DNA of 64,000 nucleotides. It comes from Kitasatospora humi. Its GTDB lineage: Bacteria > Actinomycetota > Actinomycetes > Streptomycetales > Streptomycetaceae. The translations under genes and the position numbers were made by a program. Under the pieces are notes generated by a model that was given only the letters and a program-made list of their open reading frames with translations, had not been told where the DNA came from and did no database searches. Numbering within the stretch: position 1 is the stretch's first letter; every line of letters begins with the position of its first letter. The DNA lies in contig NZ_JAJJPA010000024.1 in assembly GCF_020907985.1 (NCBI RefSeq), positions 1 to 64,000 on the forward strand, in the 5' to 3' direction. This document shows positions 1 to 9,156 of this stretch, piece after piece.

Positions 1-9
1 GGTGCAGGG

Positions 10-678
10 ATGATCGAACTGGTGATCTTCGACTGCGATGGTGTGCTGATCGACAGCGAGCCGCTGGGCGTCGCCGTCGACAAGGTGGCACTGGCCGACC
101 TCGGGCTGCCGATGACGGAACAGGAGATCATCGACAGCTTCGTCGGGCATTCGCACGGCACGAAGACGGCGGTGCTGGAGGGGCTGCTCGGCCGCTCGCT
201 GCCCGCCGACTGGTGGGAGCCGTACCGACCGCTGCACCGCAAGCTGGCCGAGGAGCGGCTGGCCCCGGTGGCCGGCGTCACCGAGGCGCTCGCCGCCATC
301 GACCTGCCCAGCTGCGTGGCCTCCAACAGCAGCCACCACTGGCTGCGCACCGGACTGGGCCTGACCGGGCTCTACGAGCGGTTCGCGGGGCGGATCTTCA
401 GCGGCGCCGAGGACGTGGCGCGCGGCAAGCCCGCCCCCGACCTCTTCCTGCACGCGGCCCGCACCCTGGGCGCCGATCCGGCCGCCTGCGTGGTGGTGGA
501 GGACAGCCCGCACGGCCTGGCGGCGGCCCGGGCGGCCGGGATGCCTTCGTTCGGCTACACCGGCGGGGTGATGCCGGCCGAGCGGCTGGCCGGCCCCGGC
601 ACGGTGCTCTTCGACGACATGCGGGGGCTCCCGGAGCTGCTGGCCGCCCGTCACGGCGGTGCCGAGCTGGCAGGATGA
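10..678 (+). CDS. HAD-superfamily phosphatase, beta-phosphoglucomutase-like
   Basis: Cytoplasmic hydrolase of 222 residues, the usual length for HAD subfamily I phosphatases that act on small phosphorylated sugars or metabolites. HAD motif I is at the N terminus ([10 protein letters not shown], residues 8-17, nucleophile Asp8). Motif II serine lies in SNSS near residue 106, the motif III lysine in GKPAPDLF near 139, and motif IV is [16 protein letters not shown] near 161. The alpha-helical cap lies between motifs I and II. The ATG is the first in the window and has a GGTGCAGGG stretch before it. Its stop codon overlaps the start of the aldo-keto reductase gene (ATGA), so the two are probably translationally coupled. 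The substrate cannot be read from sequence. Confidence 0.9.
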   Translation: MIELVIFDCDGVLIDSEPLGVAVDKVALADLGLPMTEQEIIDSFVGHSHGTKTAVLEGLLGRSLPADWWEPYRPLHRKLAEERLAPVAGVTEALAAIDLPSCVASNSSHHWLRTGLGLTGLYERFAGRIFSGAEDVARGKPAPDLFLHAARTLGADPAACVVVEDSPHGLAAARAAGMPSFGYTGGVMPAERLAGPGTVLFDDMRGLPELLAARHGGAELAG

Positions 679-1676
679 CCGCCATGACCTATCTCGCGGC
701 CGACTCCCGCTACGCCTCGATGACCTACCGCCGCGCCGGGCGCAGCGGCGTCCAGCTGCCCGCCGTGTCGCTCGGCCTGTGGCACAACTTCGGCGACGCG
801 CAGCCCCTGGAGGTCCAGCGCGCGGTGCTGCGCCGGGCCTTCGACCGCGGCGTCACCCACTTCGACCTGGCCAACAACTACGGCCCGCCGTACGGCTCCG
901 CGGAGCGCAACTTCGGCTACCTGTTCGCCCAGGACTTCCGCCCGTACCGCGACGAGCTGTTCATCGCCAGCAAGGCCGGCTACGACATGTGGCCGGGCCC
1001 GTACGGCGTCGGCGGCAGCCGCAAGTACCTGTTGGCCAGCCTGGACCAGTCGCTGGTCCGGATGGGCTTGGACTACGTCGACGTCTTCTACTCGCACCGC
1101 CACGACCCGGACACGCCTCTGGAGGAGACCATGGGCGCGCTGGCCAGTGCGGTACAGCAGGGCAAGGCACTGTACGCGGCGATCTCCAACTACCCGGCGG
1201 AGCAGCACCGGGAGGCGGTGGCGATCCTGCGCGAGCTGGGCGCGCCGGTACTGCTCAACCAGAGCGCCTACTCGATCCTGGACCGGCGCCCCGAACGGGA
1301 GGGCGTGCTGGCGGCGGTGGGTGACACCCAGACCAGCCTGATCGCCTACTCCCCGCTCGCACAGGGCCTGCTGACGGATCGCTACCTCACGGGCGAGGTG
1401 CCGGCCGGCTCCCGGATGTCGGTGGGGCACTTCCTGCGGCGGGAGGCGCTCACCCCGGCCAAGTTGGAGCAGCTGCGGGCGTTGAACGAGGTGGCCGGGC
1501 AACGCGGGCAGACCCTCGCCCAGTTGGCGCTGGCGTGGGTGCTGCGGGACCCCCGGGTGGTGTCGGTGATCATCGGGGCCAGCAGTGTGGCCCAGCTCGA
1601 CCAGAACCTCAACGCGCTGGCGGCCGGGCCGCTGACCGACCAGGAGCTGGCCGAGATCGACCGGCTGAGCGCCTGA
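675..1676 (+). CDS. Aldo/keto reductase, YghZ/GPR-like (L-glyceraldehyde 3-phosphate reductase family)
   Basis: NADPH-dependent (beta/alpha)8-barrel oxidoreductase, 333 residues. The AKR tetrad is visible: Asp and Tyr in [15 protein letters not shown], Lys in [14 protein letters not shown] and His in [12 protein letters not shown]. The family signature GPPYGSAE and the MWPGPYG loop are typical of the YghZ/AKR14 and Kv-beta-like group, which reduces methylglyoxal, glyceraldehyde 3-phosphate and related aldehydes. The C-terminal cofactor segment is [15 protein letters not shown]. The reading frame is open further upstream, but the ATG at 675 overlaps the stop of the HAD gene and opens the normal N terminus, so it was chosen. 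Coupling to a sugar-phosphatase-like gene suggests carbonyl or sugar-phosphate detoxification (inference). Confidence 0.92.
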   Translation: MTAMTYLAADSRYASMTYRRAGRSGVQLPAVSLGLWHNFGDAQPLEVQRAVLRRAFDRGVTHFDLANNYGPPYGSAERNFGYLFAQDFRPYRDELFIASKAGYDMWPGPYGVGGSRKYLLASLDQSLVRMGLDYVDVFYSHRHDPDTPLEETMGALASAVQQGKALYAAISNYPAEQHREAVAILRELGAPVLLNQSAYSILDRRPEREGVLAAVGDTQTSLIAYSPLAQGLLTDRYLTGEVPAGSRMSVGHFLRREALTPAKLEQLRALNEVAGQRGQTLAQLALAWVLRDPRVVSVIIGASSVAQLDQNLNALAAGPLTDQELAEIDRLSA

Positions 1677-1767
1677 CGCCGCGCCGGCCTGCCAACGGGC
1701 GCGGCGGGGAGGCCCGGTGTCCGGCCCCTGCTGCTCAGGGGCCGGACACCGGGGGACTGACGATATC

Positions 1768-2481
1768 TCAGCTGCGCACGTTCGGGGCATACTTGTAACC
1801 GACCCTGCGCACCGTGACGATACTGCCACGGTAGGCGGCGCCCAACTTGCGGCGCAGCCGGGCGACATGGACGTCAACGGTGCGGCCGTCGCCGACGTGA
1901 CCGTAGCCCCAGACGGCGGTGACCAGGTGGTCCCGGGTGTGCACGCGGTGCGGATGGCGGGTCAGATGGGCGAGCAACTCGAATTCCAGATAGGTGAGTT
2001 CGAGGGACTGGCCGTCGACGTAGGCGGTCCGCCGGTCGGGGTCGACGCTGATGCCGCGGGCGGACGGGACGGCAGGGCGCGGGGCCGGCACCGCGGCAAC
2101 CGGTGCCATCGCGGAGACGGCGGCCGGCACCGGAGCGGAGACGGCGCCCGGCGCTGGAACGGCGGCCGGAGCGGAGACGGCGCCCGGCGCCGATTCGGCG
2201 GGCACCAGCACCAGGTAGCCGACCAGCGGGCGAACCCCGCCCGGCTGGTCCGCCTGGGCTCCGTACTGGGCGAGCAGGCCGGGCGGTAGGGCGGACTGCG
2301 GAACCGTCGCGACCACGGTGGCGCCGACCGGCAGGGCGCCGATCAACTCCGGTGCCGGAGGCGGCAGTTCCGCTGCCGACGACTGCCGGCGGGGGGTGGC
2401 GGTGGGCTGGTTGGTGACCGCTCGCAACGCCCGCAGCTGCGGGGTGGCGGGCGGGGTCAGGGTGGCCGTAGAAGAAGGCAT
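1768..2481 (-). CDS. Winged-helix regulator with OmpR/PhoB-type C-terminal DNA-binding domain, no receiver domain
   Basis: Protein of 237 residues. The last ~95 residues form an OmpR/PhoB effector domain: VDPDRRTAYVDGQSLELTYL, then EFELLAHLTRHPHRVHTRDH, then the recognition segment RTVDVHVARLRRKLG and RRVGYKY at the end. The first ~140 residues are not a response-regulator receiver: there is no conserved acidic pocket, but a short folded-looking stretch (GALPVGATVVATVPQSALPP) followed by an Ala/Pro/Val-rich linker made of imperfect APGAVSAP units. It is therefore an orphan transcription factor without an obvious phosphorylation site. The ATG at 2481 is preceded by an AAAGAG Shine-Dalgarno-like stretch; upstream in-frame codons give only low-complexity sequence. 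It lies downstream of the conservon on the same strand, separated by 317 bp. Confidence 0.85.
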   Translation of the reverse strand: MPSSTATLTPPATPQLRALRAVTNQPTATPRRQSSAAELPPPAPELIGALPVGATVVATVPQSALPPGLLAQYGAQADQPGGVRPLVGYLVLVPAESAPGAVSAPAAVPAPGAVSAPVPAAVSAMAPVAAVPAPRPAVPSARGISVDPDRRTAYVDGQSLELTYLEFELLAHLTRHPHRVHTRDHLVTAVWGYGHVGDGRTVDVHVARLRRKLGAAYRGSIVTVRRVGYKYAPNVRS

Positions 2482-2798
2482 GACAGCTCTTTCGCGCGAG
2501 AACGAGGGGTGGTCGTCGTCTGCGCGTCGGGGACTCAGTGGTCCGCACCGAGTGACCGTCCCAGGACGTCGGGATTCCGGGACTTGAGGATCAGCGGTGG
2601 GCGAGCCGGGACGCGCGAGGCGAACCCGGACAGGTCTGGTCGAAGAGATGCGGCTGCCGGGACGGCCAGAACGGCTCGAGGTCCTGACGGCCTCGGCTGC
2701 TGTCCACGGTGGTGTGCATGACCCCATTGAAGCAGATCAGCGCAGCGCGATCCATGCCGACGGGTGAACAGCCCGCCGACCACCGGGTTGACGGTGCC
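2482..2798. other. Intergenic region between the winged-helix gene and cvnD
   Basis: 317 bp with no convincing gene on either strand. It presumably holds the promoter of the winged-helix regulator and the end of the conservon transcript. I see no strong hairpin or operator. Confidence 0.5.
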
Positions 2799-3395
2799 TC
2801 AACGCCGCTCGATCGCGTGCTCCACCAGCCGGGCCAGCAGCTCCTTGCCGTCCTCGCGGCGCCGTGCGTCGCAGAGCAGCACCGGCACACCGGCCGGCAG
2901 GTCGAGCGCGGCCCGGACGTCCTCGGCTGCGAACACCTCTGCACCGTCGAAGCAGTTGACCGCGACCAGGAAGGGGATGCCACGCTGCTCGAAGAAGTCC
3001 ACCGACGGAAAGCAGTCGGCCAACCGCCTGGTGTCGGCGAGCACCACCGCGCCCAGCGCGCCCTGCGCCAACTCGTCCCAGACGAACCAGAACCGGTCCT
3101 GACCGGGGGTGCCGAAGAGGTAGAGCGCCACGCCCGGGCGGATGTCGATCCGTCCGAAGTCCATCGCCACCGTGGTGGTCCGTTTGCCCCCGACCTGGGA
3201 GGTGTCGTCCAGCGGCCGGCCGAGCTCGCTCAACCGTTCCTCGGTGCGCAGCGGCCGGATCTCGCTGACCGCGCCGACCAGCGTGGTCTTGCCGACCCCG
3301 AGGCCGCCGGCGACCAGGATCTTCAGGGCCGTCGCCGGCGCCCCGGCCAGACCGCGGGGCGCGACCGACGACCGGTCAGAGTGCGCGTAGACCAT
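2799..3395 (-). CDS. cvnD: Conservon GTP-binding protein CvnD
   Basis: Small Ras/Rab-like GTPase of 198 residues, the last gene of a cvnABCD conservon. The P-loop is GGLGVGKTT (residues ~30-38) in LKILVAGGLGVGKTTLVGAV. Switch II is FGTPGQDRFWFVWDEL (G3 DxxG replaced by GTPGQ, normal for this family). The NCFD near residue 148 stands in the place of the guanine-specificity NKxD motif. In characterised conservons (for example cvn9 of S. coelicolor) CvnA-D form a membrane-associated complex resembling eukaryotic G-protein-coupled signalling. Its start overlaps the end of cvnC by 20 bp. No cvnE/F or P450 gene follows, unlike the longer conservons. Confidence 0.95.
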   Translation of the reverse strand: MVYAHSDRSSVAPRGLAGAPATALKILVAGGLGVGKTTLVGAVSEIRPLRTEERLSELGRPLDDTSQVGGKRTTTVAMDFGRIDIRPGVALYLFGTPGQDRFWFVWDELAQGALGAVVLADTRRLADCFPSVDFFEQRGIPFLVAVNCFDGAEVFAAEDVRAALDLPAGVPVLLCDARRREDGKELLARLVEHAIERR

Positions 3396-3795
3396 TGATC
3401 ACATCTCGGAGCAGGCGCTCGTCCGGCAGTTCGGCGAGCGGAACGGGACGGGTGACGTCGATCAGACCCGCGGCGTGCAGGTCGCCGAGCAGCACCCGCA
3501 CCACGCTGACCGGCAGATCGGTGTAGGAGCCCAGCTCGGCGACCGATATCGGCCCGTCGGCACTCAGTTGGAGCAGCGCTTGGTGCTCCGGGTCGAATTC
3601 CGGGGCCGGCTCGGTAACCTCCCGGTCGGCGACGGGCCGGGCCGAGATCATCGAGATCAGGTCGAAGAACTCGTCGCCGGCTGGTCTGGTGCGCCCCCGG
3701 GTCATCGAGAACAACCGGACCACCGGGCCCGCCTCGTCGTCGAACCAGTGGTCCGGTTCCGCGGGCGGGCCCGGCTCCTGCGGGGTTCTGCTCAT
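3376..3795 (-). CDS. cvnC: Conservon DUF742 protein CvnC
   Basis: 139-residue DUF742 protein. A short acidic N terminus (PPAEPDHWFDDEAGPVVRLF) is followed by TRGRTRPAGDEFFDLISMIS and the C-terminal winged-helix-like part with ISVAELGSYTDLPVSVVRVL and LGDLHAAGLIDV, the hallmark of the family. CvnC is the adaptor between the roadblock protein CvnB and the GTPase CvnD. Start and stop codons of cvnC and cvnB share a base (TGATG), and the 3' end overlaps cvnD by 20 bp, so the operon is tightly coupled. Confidence 0.95.
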   Translation of the reverse strand: MSRTPQEPGPPAEPDHWFDDEAGPVVRLFSMTRGRTRPAGDEFFDLISMISARPVADREVTEPAPEFDPEHQALLQLSADGPISVAELGSYTDLPVSVVRVLLGDLHAAGLIDVTRPVPLAELPDERLLRDVINGLRAL

Positions 3796-4199
3796 CAGGC
3801 GGGATGCCGCGGCTCGGCGGCCAGGTGCTCCCCGACCCGCTTGACCAGCAGCGCCATCTCATAGGCGATCTGCCCGATGTCGGAGTCGGCATCGGCCAGC
3901 ACCGCCAGGCAACTGCCGTCGCCGGCCGCGGTGATGAACAGGAATGCCTCGTCGAGCTCGACCATGGTCTGGCGCACCCCGCCCGCGTCGAAGTGCCGAC
4001 CCGCACCCTTGGCCAGGCTGTGGAAGCCGGCGGCCACGGCCGCCAGGTGTTCGGCGTCCTCCCGGCCGAGGCCCTGCGAGGCGCCGGTGGCCAGACCGTC
4101 GCTGGAGAGGATCACCGCGTGCCGCAGCGACGCGACCCGCCCCACCAGGTCGTCCAGGAGCCAGTTGAGCTCGCCGGCCGGCTGGATCATTGCGGTCAT
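3795..4199 (-). CDS. cvnB: Conservon roadblock/LC7 protein CvnB
   Basis: 134-residue roadblock/LC7-domain protein (LNWLLDDLVGRVASLRHAVI, then LSSDGLATGASQGLGREDAE). Roadblock proteins act as regulators, often as GAP-like partners, of small GTPases, here CvnD. The length and the FITAAGDGSCLAVLADADSD strand are typical. ATGA overlap with the end of cvnA and TGATG overlap with cvnC show a single translation-coupled operon. Confidence 0.95.
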   Translation of the reverse strand: MTAMIQPAGELNWLLDDLVGRVASLRHAVILSSDGLATGASQGLGREDAEHLAAVAAGFHSLAKGAGRHFDAGGVRQTMVELDEAFLFITAAGDGSCLAVLADADSDIGQIAYEMALLVKRVGEHLAAEPRHPA

Positions 4200-6802
4200 C
4201 GATCAGGTCCTTCCGCTGGTGCGGGTGGTACTGGTTGAGGGGTGGCCGGCAGCGCCGGCGGGATCGGTGACGAGGCCAGGGCTCGTCGCGGTTCCGGTGC
4301 GGGCGCCGGCACGGTCCGGACGACCGGGGTCGGCGGCCGCGGGGCCGGGCGTTGGGGTTCGGCGCGGCCCCGGCTGAAGCCGCGCTGGAAGGAGCTGAAG
4401 GCGGCTCGGGCCTCCTCGGGCGAGCGGGCGGGGGCCGGGGCGGACTGCGGCCCGAGGTCCCGTTCGCCCTTCAACTGCGGCGCCAGGTTGGCCTGCTTGA
4501 CCCGGCGGGGCAGCAGACCGCCGGCAGGGCGCTCACCGGCTCCCGGGGCCTCGGGGGCCGCCCGGACTGGCCGAGCTGCCTGGGAGGCACTCTCGGGCGC
4601 CGTCTCGGGAGCTGCCTCGGGCGCCGTCTCGGTCGAGGTGTCGGGCGAGGTGTCGGCGCGGCGGTGCCGCCCGGTGCCGCCCGGTGCGGGCACCAGCGCC
4701 GGACCGCCGGCTGCCCGGCGCCGCGGCAGTCCGCCCGGCGTGCGGGCCGGCTCGCTCCCGGCCGGCTGCGGTCCGGTGACCTGCCGGCCGTGGCCGCGCG
4801 ACCGGACCCGGCGCGCGGGGCCGCTCGCCCCGCCGGCCACCGCCACCAGCTCGCGGTCCTTGTGCGGTTCGGCACCGGGGGCGGCGGGCGGCGGGGTCGG
4901 CCCCTGACCGGGCACGTCGGCCAGCAGTTCACGCGGGATCAGCACCACGGCGGTGGTGCCGCCGTAGGGCGAGGCCCGCAGGCTGACCCGGATGCCGTGC
5001 CGCCGGGCCAGCCGACTGACCACGAACAGACCCAGCCGGTCGGTGTCGGCCAGGTTGAACGGCTGCTCGACCTCCAGCCGCTGGTTGATCTCGGCGAGCG
5101 CCTGCTCACTCAGACCCAGGCCGCGGTCGTCGATCTCCAGCGCGAAGCCGTGTGCGACCACCTCGCCCTGCACCGTGACCTGGGTCTGCGGCGGCGAGAA
5201 CACCGCGGCGTTCTCCACCAGTTCGGCGACCAGGTGGGTGACGTCGGCGACCGCGCTGCCGACCAGCCCGGTACCGGGGAACGGTCGGACGATCACCCGG
5301 GCGTAGTCCTCGACCTCGCCGACGGCGGCGCGCACCACGTCGACCATCCGGACCGGCTTGCGCCAGGCCCGGCCGGGCGAGCCGCCGGAGAGGATGATCA
5401 GGCCCTCGGCGTGCCGGCGCATGCGGGTGGTCAGGTGGTCGATCTTGAACAGGTCCTCGAGGTCGCCCGGGTCCTCGGTGCGCCGCTCCATGGTGTCCAG
5501 CAGGGTCAGCTGGCGGTGCAGCAGCACCTGGCTGCGCCGGGCCAGGTTGACGAAGACGGCGGAGACGCCGCGGCGCAGCTCGGCCTGTTCGACGGCGGCC
5601 TGGACGGCGGCCCGCCGCACCGCGTTGATGGCCCGGCCGACTTGCCCGATCTCGGCAGGCCCGAACACCAGCTCGGGCACTTCGGCGGCGATGTCCACCA
5701 CCTCGCCGTCCCGCAGCCGCCGCATCACCGCGGGCAGTCGCACGTCGGCCAGCTCGTCCGCGGAGTTGCGCAGGCCGATCAGCTCGCGGACCAGCCCGCG
5801 ACCGATCCGCAGCGAGATCAGCAGCGTGACCACGATGGCCAGCAGGCCGGCGATGCCGGCGATGACGCCCCGCCAGAGCAGGCCCATGGCGTACGCACGG
5901 GCCTGCTCGCCGAGGCCGGTGGCCAGCTTGGTGTTCTCGGTGGAGAGGTCGGAGAGCAGCGGGGTCACGGCCGCGCTCCAGCGGGCCTCGGTGATGAAGT
6001 GCGCGGCCGCACTCGGGGAGGCACTCTGGAACTCGCGCTCGTAGAGGTCGAGGGCCAGCCAGTTGTCGCCGCTGCGCAGGCTCTGGTAGGAGCCCAGGTC
6101 GGGCTGGTCCAGCTCGTCGATGTAGATCTCGAAGAGCGCCTGCTGGTCGTGCATCGGGTCGATGACGGCCTGGTAGTCCAGCGCACCGGGCGTGTCGGTG
6201 CTGAGCAGGCCCTCCATCGCCGCGTCCTCCTGGGCGAGCATCTCGCGGGCCCGGCTCAGCTCCACCAGCACCATGCCCTGGCGGGGCAGTTGGCCGGACT
6301 GCCGGCTGAGGAACGCGGTGCGGAACTCGAAGGCGGGCTTGACCAGGTCGGAGTAGCGGCCGATCGCGTACTCCCAGGAGAAGCCGTCCTGACTGATCTG
6401 GCCGCGCAGGCCGGGCAGGTCGCCGAGGGACTTGAGGAAGTCCTGCAGCCGGCCTCGCTCGGTCCTGCCGAGCTGGTTGCCGGACGATCCGTTGAAGGCC
6501 CGCTGCAGTGAGGCCACGTCCTGGTCGGTGGTCTGCTGGGCCTTCAGGAAGTCGTCCTGCACGTCCGAGGCGCCGGGCCGGGCCAGCCGGATCACCGCCG
6601 CCCGGCGTTCCACCTGCAGGTCCCGGGCCACCGCGTCGACCGGGGTGCCGAAGGCGCGGTAGCCGGCGGCCGCGTTCAACTGCTGCCGGAAGTCACTGGT
6701 GGTGACCAGAGTGGCGTAGGCCCACAGGGCGACCAGGGCCACGATGGGCACCAGGAGCAGCGCGATGATCTTCGCGCGGATCGAGCTGCTGCGCAGACGC
6801 AT
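4196..6802 (-). CDS. cvnA: Conservon sensor kinase-like protein CvnA (nitrate/nitrite-sensing and HATPase domains)
   Basis: 868-residue membrane protein. TM1 is near residues 11-31 (IIALLLVPIVALVALWAYAT), followed by an extracytoplasmic nitrate/nitrite-sensing-like helical domain to about residue 305. TM2 (GVIAGIAGLLAIVVTLLISL) is followed by a HAMP-like segment and a HATPase_c domain with LVAELVENAAVFSPP (N box), DRGLGLS (G1) and LGLFVVSRLARRHGI (G2). The histidine of a classical phosphoacceptor box is not obvious; helix QVLLHRQLTLLDTMERRTED occupies its place. The last ~230 residues are Pro/Ala/Arg-rich and disordered. The ATG at 6802 has GAGGAC upstream and gives a membrane-protein N terminus; a start nine codons further up is possible but has a poorer ribosome site. 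First gene of cvnABCD. Confidence 0.93.
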   Translation of the reverse strand: MRLRSSSIRAKIIALLLVPIVALVALWAYATLVTTSDFRQQLNAAAGYRAFGTPVDAVARDLQVERRAAVIRLARPGASDVQDDFLKAQQTTDQDVASLQRAFNGSSGNQLGRTERGRLQDFLKSLGDLPGLRGQISQDGFSWEYAIGRYSDLVKPAFEFRTAFLSRQSGQLPRQGMVLVELSRAREMLAQEDAAMEGLLSTDTPGALDYQAVIDPMHDQQALFEIYIDELDQPDLGSYQSLRSGDNWLALDLYEREFQSASPSAAAHFITEARWSAAVTPLLSDLSTENTKLATGLGEQARAYAMGLLWRGVIAGIAGLLAIVVTLLISLRIGRGLVRELIGLRNSADELADVRLPAVMRRLRDGEVVDIAAEVPELVFGPAEIGQVGRAINAVRRAAVQAAVEQAELRRGVSAVFVNLARRSQVLLHRQLTLLDTMERRTEDPGDLEDLFKIDHLTTRMRRHAEGLIILSGGSPGRAWRKPVRMVDVVRAAVGEVEDYARVIVRPFPGTGLVGSAVADVTHLVAELVENAAVFSPPQTQVTVQGEVVAHGFALEIDDRGLGLSEQALAEINQRLEVEQPFNLADTDRLGLFVVSRLARRHGIRVSLRASPYGGTTAVVLIPRELLADVPGQGPTPPPAAPGAEPHKDRELVAVAGGASGPARRVRSRGHGRQVTGPQPAGSEPARTPGGLPRRRAAGGPALVPAPGGTGRHRRADTSPDTSTETAPEAAPETAPESASQAARPVRAAPEAPGAGERPAGGLLPRRVKQANLAPQLKGERDLGPQSAPAPARSPEEARAAFSSFQRGFSRGRAEPQRPAPRPPTPVVRTVPAPAPEPRRALASSPIPPALPATPQPVPPAPAEGPDR

Positions 6803-7112
6803 GGAGTCCTCGGTCAGGTGTGCCCGCAACCGACCGGGCCGGGACGCCGGGTCGATGGATCTGCGCGAGCTTACTACTGGATTGTGTGACGTTCGACGCT
6901 ACTGGGGGATCATTCTTGAACAGTTGTGGGCATGCGCATGACCGTTGGCATACTTAGACGTCAATCGTGTCCGTTCCATGGGGAATTCACACTTCTCTGG
7001 GCAGCGCCACGGCGATCCGCTACCGTCGCTTCCGGGGCCGCGACGGGGTCACGGTGGATCGGCGGACGAACCACGGATCGTGTACGGCCCGCCGGGCGGG
7101 AGGCCGGACACC
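6803..7112. other. Divergent promoter region between cvnA and the acyl-CoA ligase gene
   Basis: 310 bp, distinctly less GC-rich around 6870-6970 than its flanks, as expected for a region with promoters pointing both ways. Candidate boxes such as CATACT at 6949-6954 can be seen, but none has good spacing, so no promoter is assigned. No additional gene was found. In-frame earlier starts for the ligase (TTG 6945, ATG 6978) fall in this stretch. Confidence 0.5.
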
Positions 7113-8936
7113 GTGCGCGAGCAGAACACCCCGCCGTTGGCCGAGCCCCCGTCGGGCGGGCTCGCCGACACGGTCTACGACACCGCCGAACTCACCCCCG
7201 GGCTGGTCCGCTTAGCCCGCGGCTCGAACGAGGGCGAGCGCTGGCGGCCGGTCACCGCGGCACGGTTCCGGGACGAGGTGCTGGGTCTGGCCAAGGGCCT
7301 GCTGGCCCGCGGCGTGCGGTTCGGCGACCGGGTCGCACTGATGTCCAGGACCAGGTACGAGTGGACCCTGTTCGACTACGCACTCTGGTCGATCGGCGCC
7401 ATCCCGGTGCCGATCTACCCCACCGCGGCCGCCGAGCAGGTGCGGTGGATCCTCGCCGAGACCGGGGCGGTGGCGTGCGTGGTGGAGGAGGAGGACCACG
7501 CGATGACGGTCGGCGCGGTCTGCGACGCGCTGCCCGAACTGACCGGGATCTGGCAGCTGGACCACGACTGCGTGCGGACGCTGACCGCGGAGGGCGCCGG
7601 GATCCCGGAGAGCCTGGTGCACCGTCAGCGCTTCGCCGTCACCCCCGAGACCGTTGCCACCGTCATCTACACCTCCGGCACCACCGGGCATCCCAAGGGC
7701 TGCCTGCTCAGCCACGGCAACTTCGCCGCCCAGGCCGACAACGTGCTGGCCGGCTGGAAGAACGTGCTGTTCGAGGCCGAGGGCCAGCCCGCCACCCTGC
7801 TCTTCCTGCCGCTGGCCCACGTGTACGCACGGATGGTGCAGGTGGCCGCGCTCCGCGGCGGGGTCCGGCTCGCCCATCTGGCCGAGCTGCGCGCCGAAGC
7901 GCTGCTCCCCGCGCTCGCCTCCTACCGGCCCACCGTGCTGTTCGCCGTCCCGTACGTCTTCGAGCGCCTGTACGGCGCCGCCCGGATCGCCGCCGAACGG
8001 GCCGGTCGCGGCGAGCTGTTCGAGCAGGCCATGGCGGTCGCGGTCGACTGGGCCACCGGCAACGAGCGCCGTGCCCTGGGCCGCGGCTCCGGGCCCGGTG
8101 CGACGCTGCGGATGCGTCACCTGGCCTACGACCGGCTGGTCTACCAGCGGATCCGGGCGGCGTTCGGCGGCCGGGTGCGGCACGTGATGTGCGGGGGTTC
8201 GACGCTCAGCCGCGAACTCGGCCTGTTCTTCGCCGGTGCCGGGATGACCGTCTACGAGGGCTACGGCCTGACCGAGACCACCGCGGCCATCGTCGCCAAC
8301 CCCGGCGACAGCCCCAAGTTCGGCACCGTCGGCCGCCCCATCCCAGGGGCCGGGCTGGTGATCGCGGACGACGGCGAGGTCTGGGTGCGCGGCGGCGGTG
8401 TCTTCGCCGGCTACCTCAACCACCCGCGCTGCACGGCGGAGGCGCTGCACGACGGCTGGCTGGCCACCGGTGACCTCGGCCGGCTGGACGAGGACGGCTA
8501 CCTGACCATCGTCGGGCGCAAGAAGGAGGTGATCGTCACCAGCAGCGGCAAGAACATGGCACCGGCCGCGCTGGAGGAGCGGGTGCGGGCCCATCCGCTG
8601 GTCTCCCACTGCCTGGTGGTCGGCGACAACCGGCCCTACATCGCGGCGCTGATCACACTCGACCCGCGGGCGCTGTCGCACTGGCAGCAGATGCACCGCC
8701 GGGCGGCGATGGACGAGTGGGCGTTGCTCACCGACGACGAGCTGCACCTGGAGATCCAGCGAGCGGTGGCCGCCGCCAACACCTCGGTCTCCCGAGCGGA
8801 GTCGATCCGGGCGTTCCGGCTGCTGCCGGGCGACTTCACGGTGGAGCTGGGGCTGCTCACCCCCTCGCTGAAGCTGCGCCGCAAGGTCATCGAGGAGCGC
8901 TTCGCGGCCGACATCGAGGCGCTCTACACGCCGTGA
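7113..8936 (+). CDS. Long-chain acyl-CoA ligase (AMP-forming, FadD15-like)
   Basis: Adenylate-forming enzyme of 607 residues that activates fatty acids to acyl-CoA via acyl-AMP. Motifs: P-loop-like YTSGTTGHPKGCLLSHGN (~residues 186-203), YEGYGLTETTA (~381), the ATP-binding DGWLATGDLGRLDEDGYL and the C-terminal hinge GRKKEVIVTSSGKNMAP, whose KNMAP form is typical of long-chain/FACL enzymes. I chose the GTG at 7113 because GGGAGG lies nine bases upstream and the protein then begins VREQNTPPLAEPP, as Streptomyces homologues do. An ATG at 6978 would add a 45-residue, Gly/Pro/Arg-rich N terminus not expected in the family. It reads away from cvnA. Confidence 0.9.
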   Translation: MREQNTPPLAEPPSGGLADTVYDTAELTPGLVRLARGSNEGERWRPVTAARFRDEVLGLAKGLLARGVRFGDRVALMSRTRYEWTLFDYALWSIGAIPVPIYPTAAAEQVRWILAETGAVACVVEEEDHAMTVGAVCDALPELTGIWQLDHDCVRTLTAEGAGIPESLVHRQRFAVTPETVATVIYTSGTTGHPKGCLLSHGNFAAQADNVLAGWKNVLFEAEGQPATLLFLPLAHVYARMVQVAALRGGVRLAHLAELRAEALLPALASYRPTVLFAVPYVFERLYGAARIAAERAGRGELFEQAMAVAVDWATGNERRALGRGSGPGATLRMRHLAYDRLVYQRIRAAFGGRVRHVMCGGSTLSRELGLFFAGAGMTVYEGYGLTETTAAIVANPGDSPKFGTVGRPIPGAGLVIADDGEVWVRGGGVFAGYLNHPRCTAEALHDGWLATGDLGRLDEDGYLTIVGRKKEVIVTSSGKNMAPAALEERVRAHPLVSHCLVVGDNRPYIAALITLDPRALSHWQQMHRRAAMDEWALLTDDELHLEIQRAVAAANTSVSRAESIRAFRLLPGDFTVELGLLTPSLKLRRKVIEERFAADIEALYTP

Positions 8937-9000
8937 GCCGGGCCTGCCCGCACTGTTCCCGAGGCGGCCTCAACTCCCGGCGCACCCCCTTGACCTGACG

Positions 9001-9016
9001 GGTGGTCTAGTCCATT
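9001..9016. promoter_or_regulatory. Candidate DasR-responsive element (dre)
   Basis: GGTGGTCTAGTCCATT matches the published DasR operator consensus ACTGGTCTAGACCACT at 12 of 16 positions and keeps the TGGTCTAG half intact. It sits about 140 bp before the chitinase start codon, the normal place for these sites in Streptomyces chitinase genes, where DasR represses in the absence of N-acetylglucosamine signals. Binding itself is inferred. Confidence 0.7.
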
Positions 9017-9156
9017 TTATTCAGCACGCGGGTCCATCGAGGTCGACCGCTCGGGCCCGCGGTCCCGGGCAGCCCGCATGTCATCCGTTCCGCACACCCC
9101 TGCTTTCGCCGTCGCGGAACGGCCCGCACGCCTTCCCCCACCGGAGAGGTCCCGTC

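Noticed and set aside
213-674. Upstream extension of the aldo-keto reductase frame
   Set aside because: It runs through the HAD gene in another phase and has Arg/Gly/Pro-rich shadow composition; the ATGA overlap start is far better.
4352-6511. 719-codon open frame antisense to cvnA
   Set aside because: Typical high-GC antisense shadow: composition biased to Gly, Arg, His and Gln, no domain; the minus-strand frame has clear CvnA domains.
6916-6954. Divergent sigma-70-type promoter for the acyl-CoA ligase
   Set aside because: TTGTGG and CATACT are present, but spacing is 19 bp and neither box is strong.
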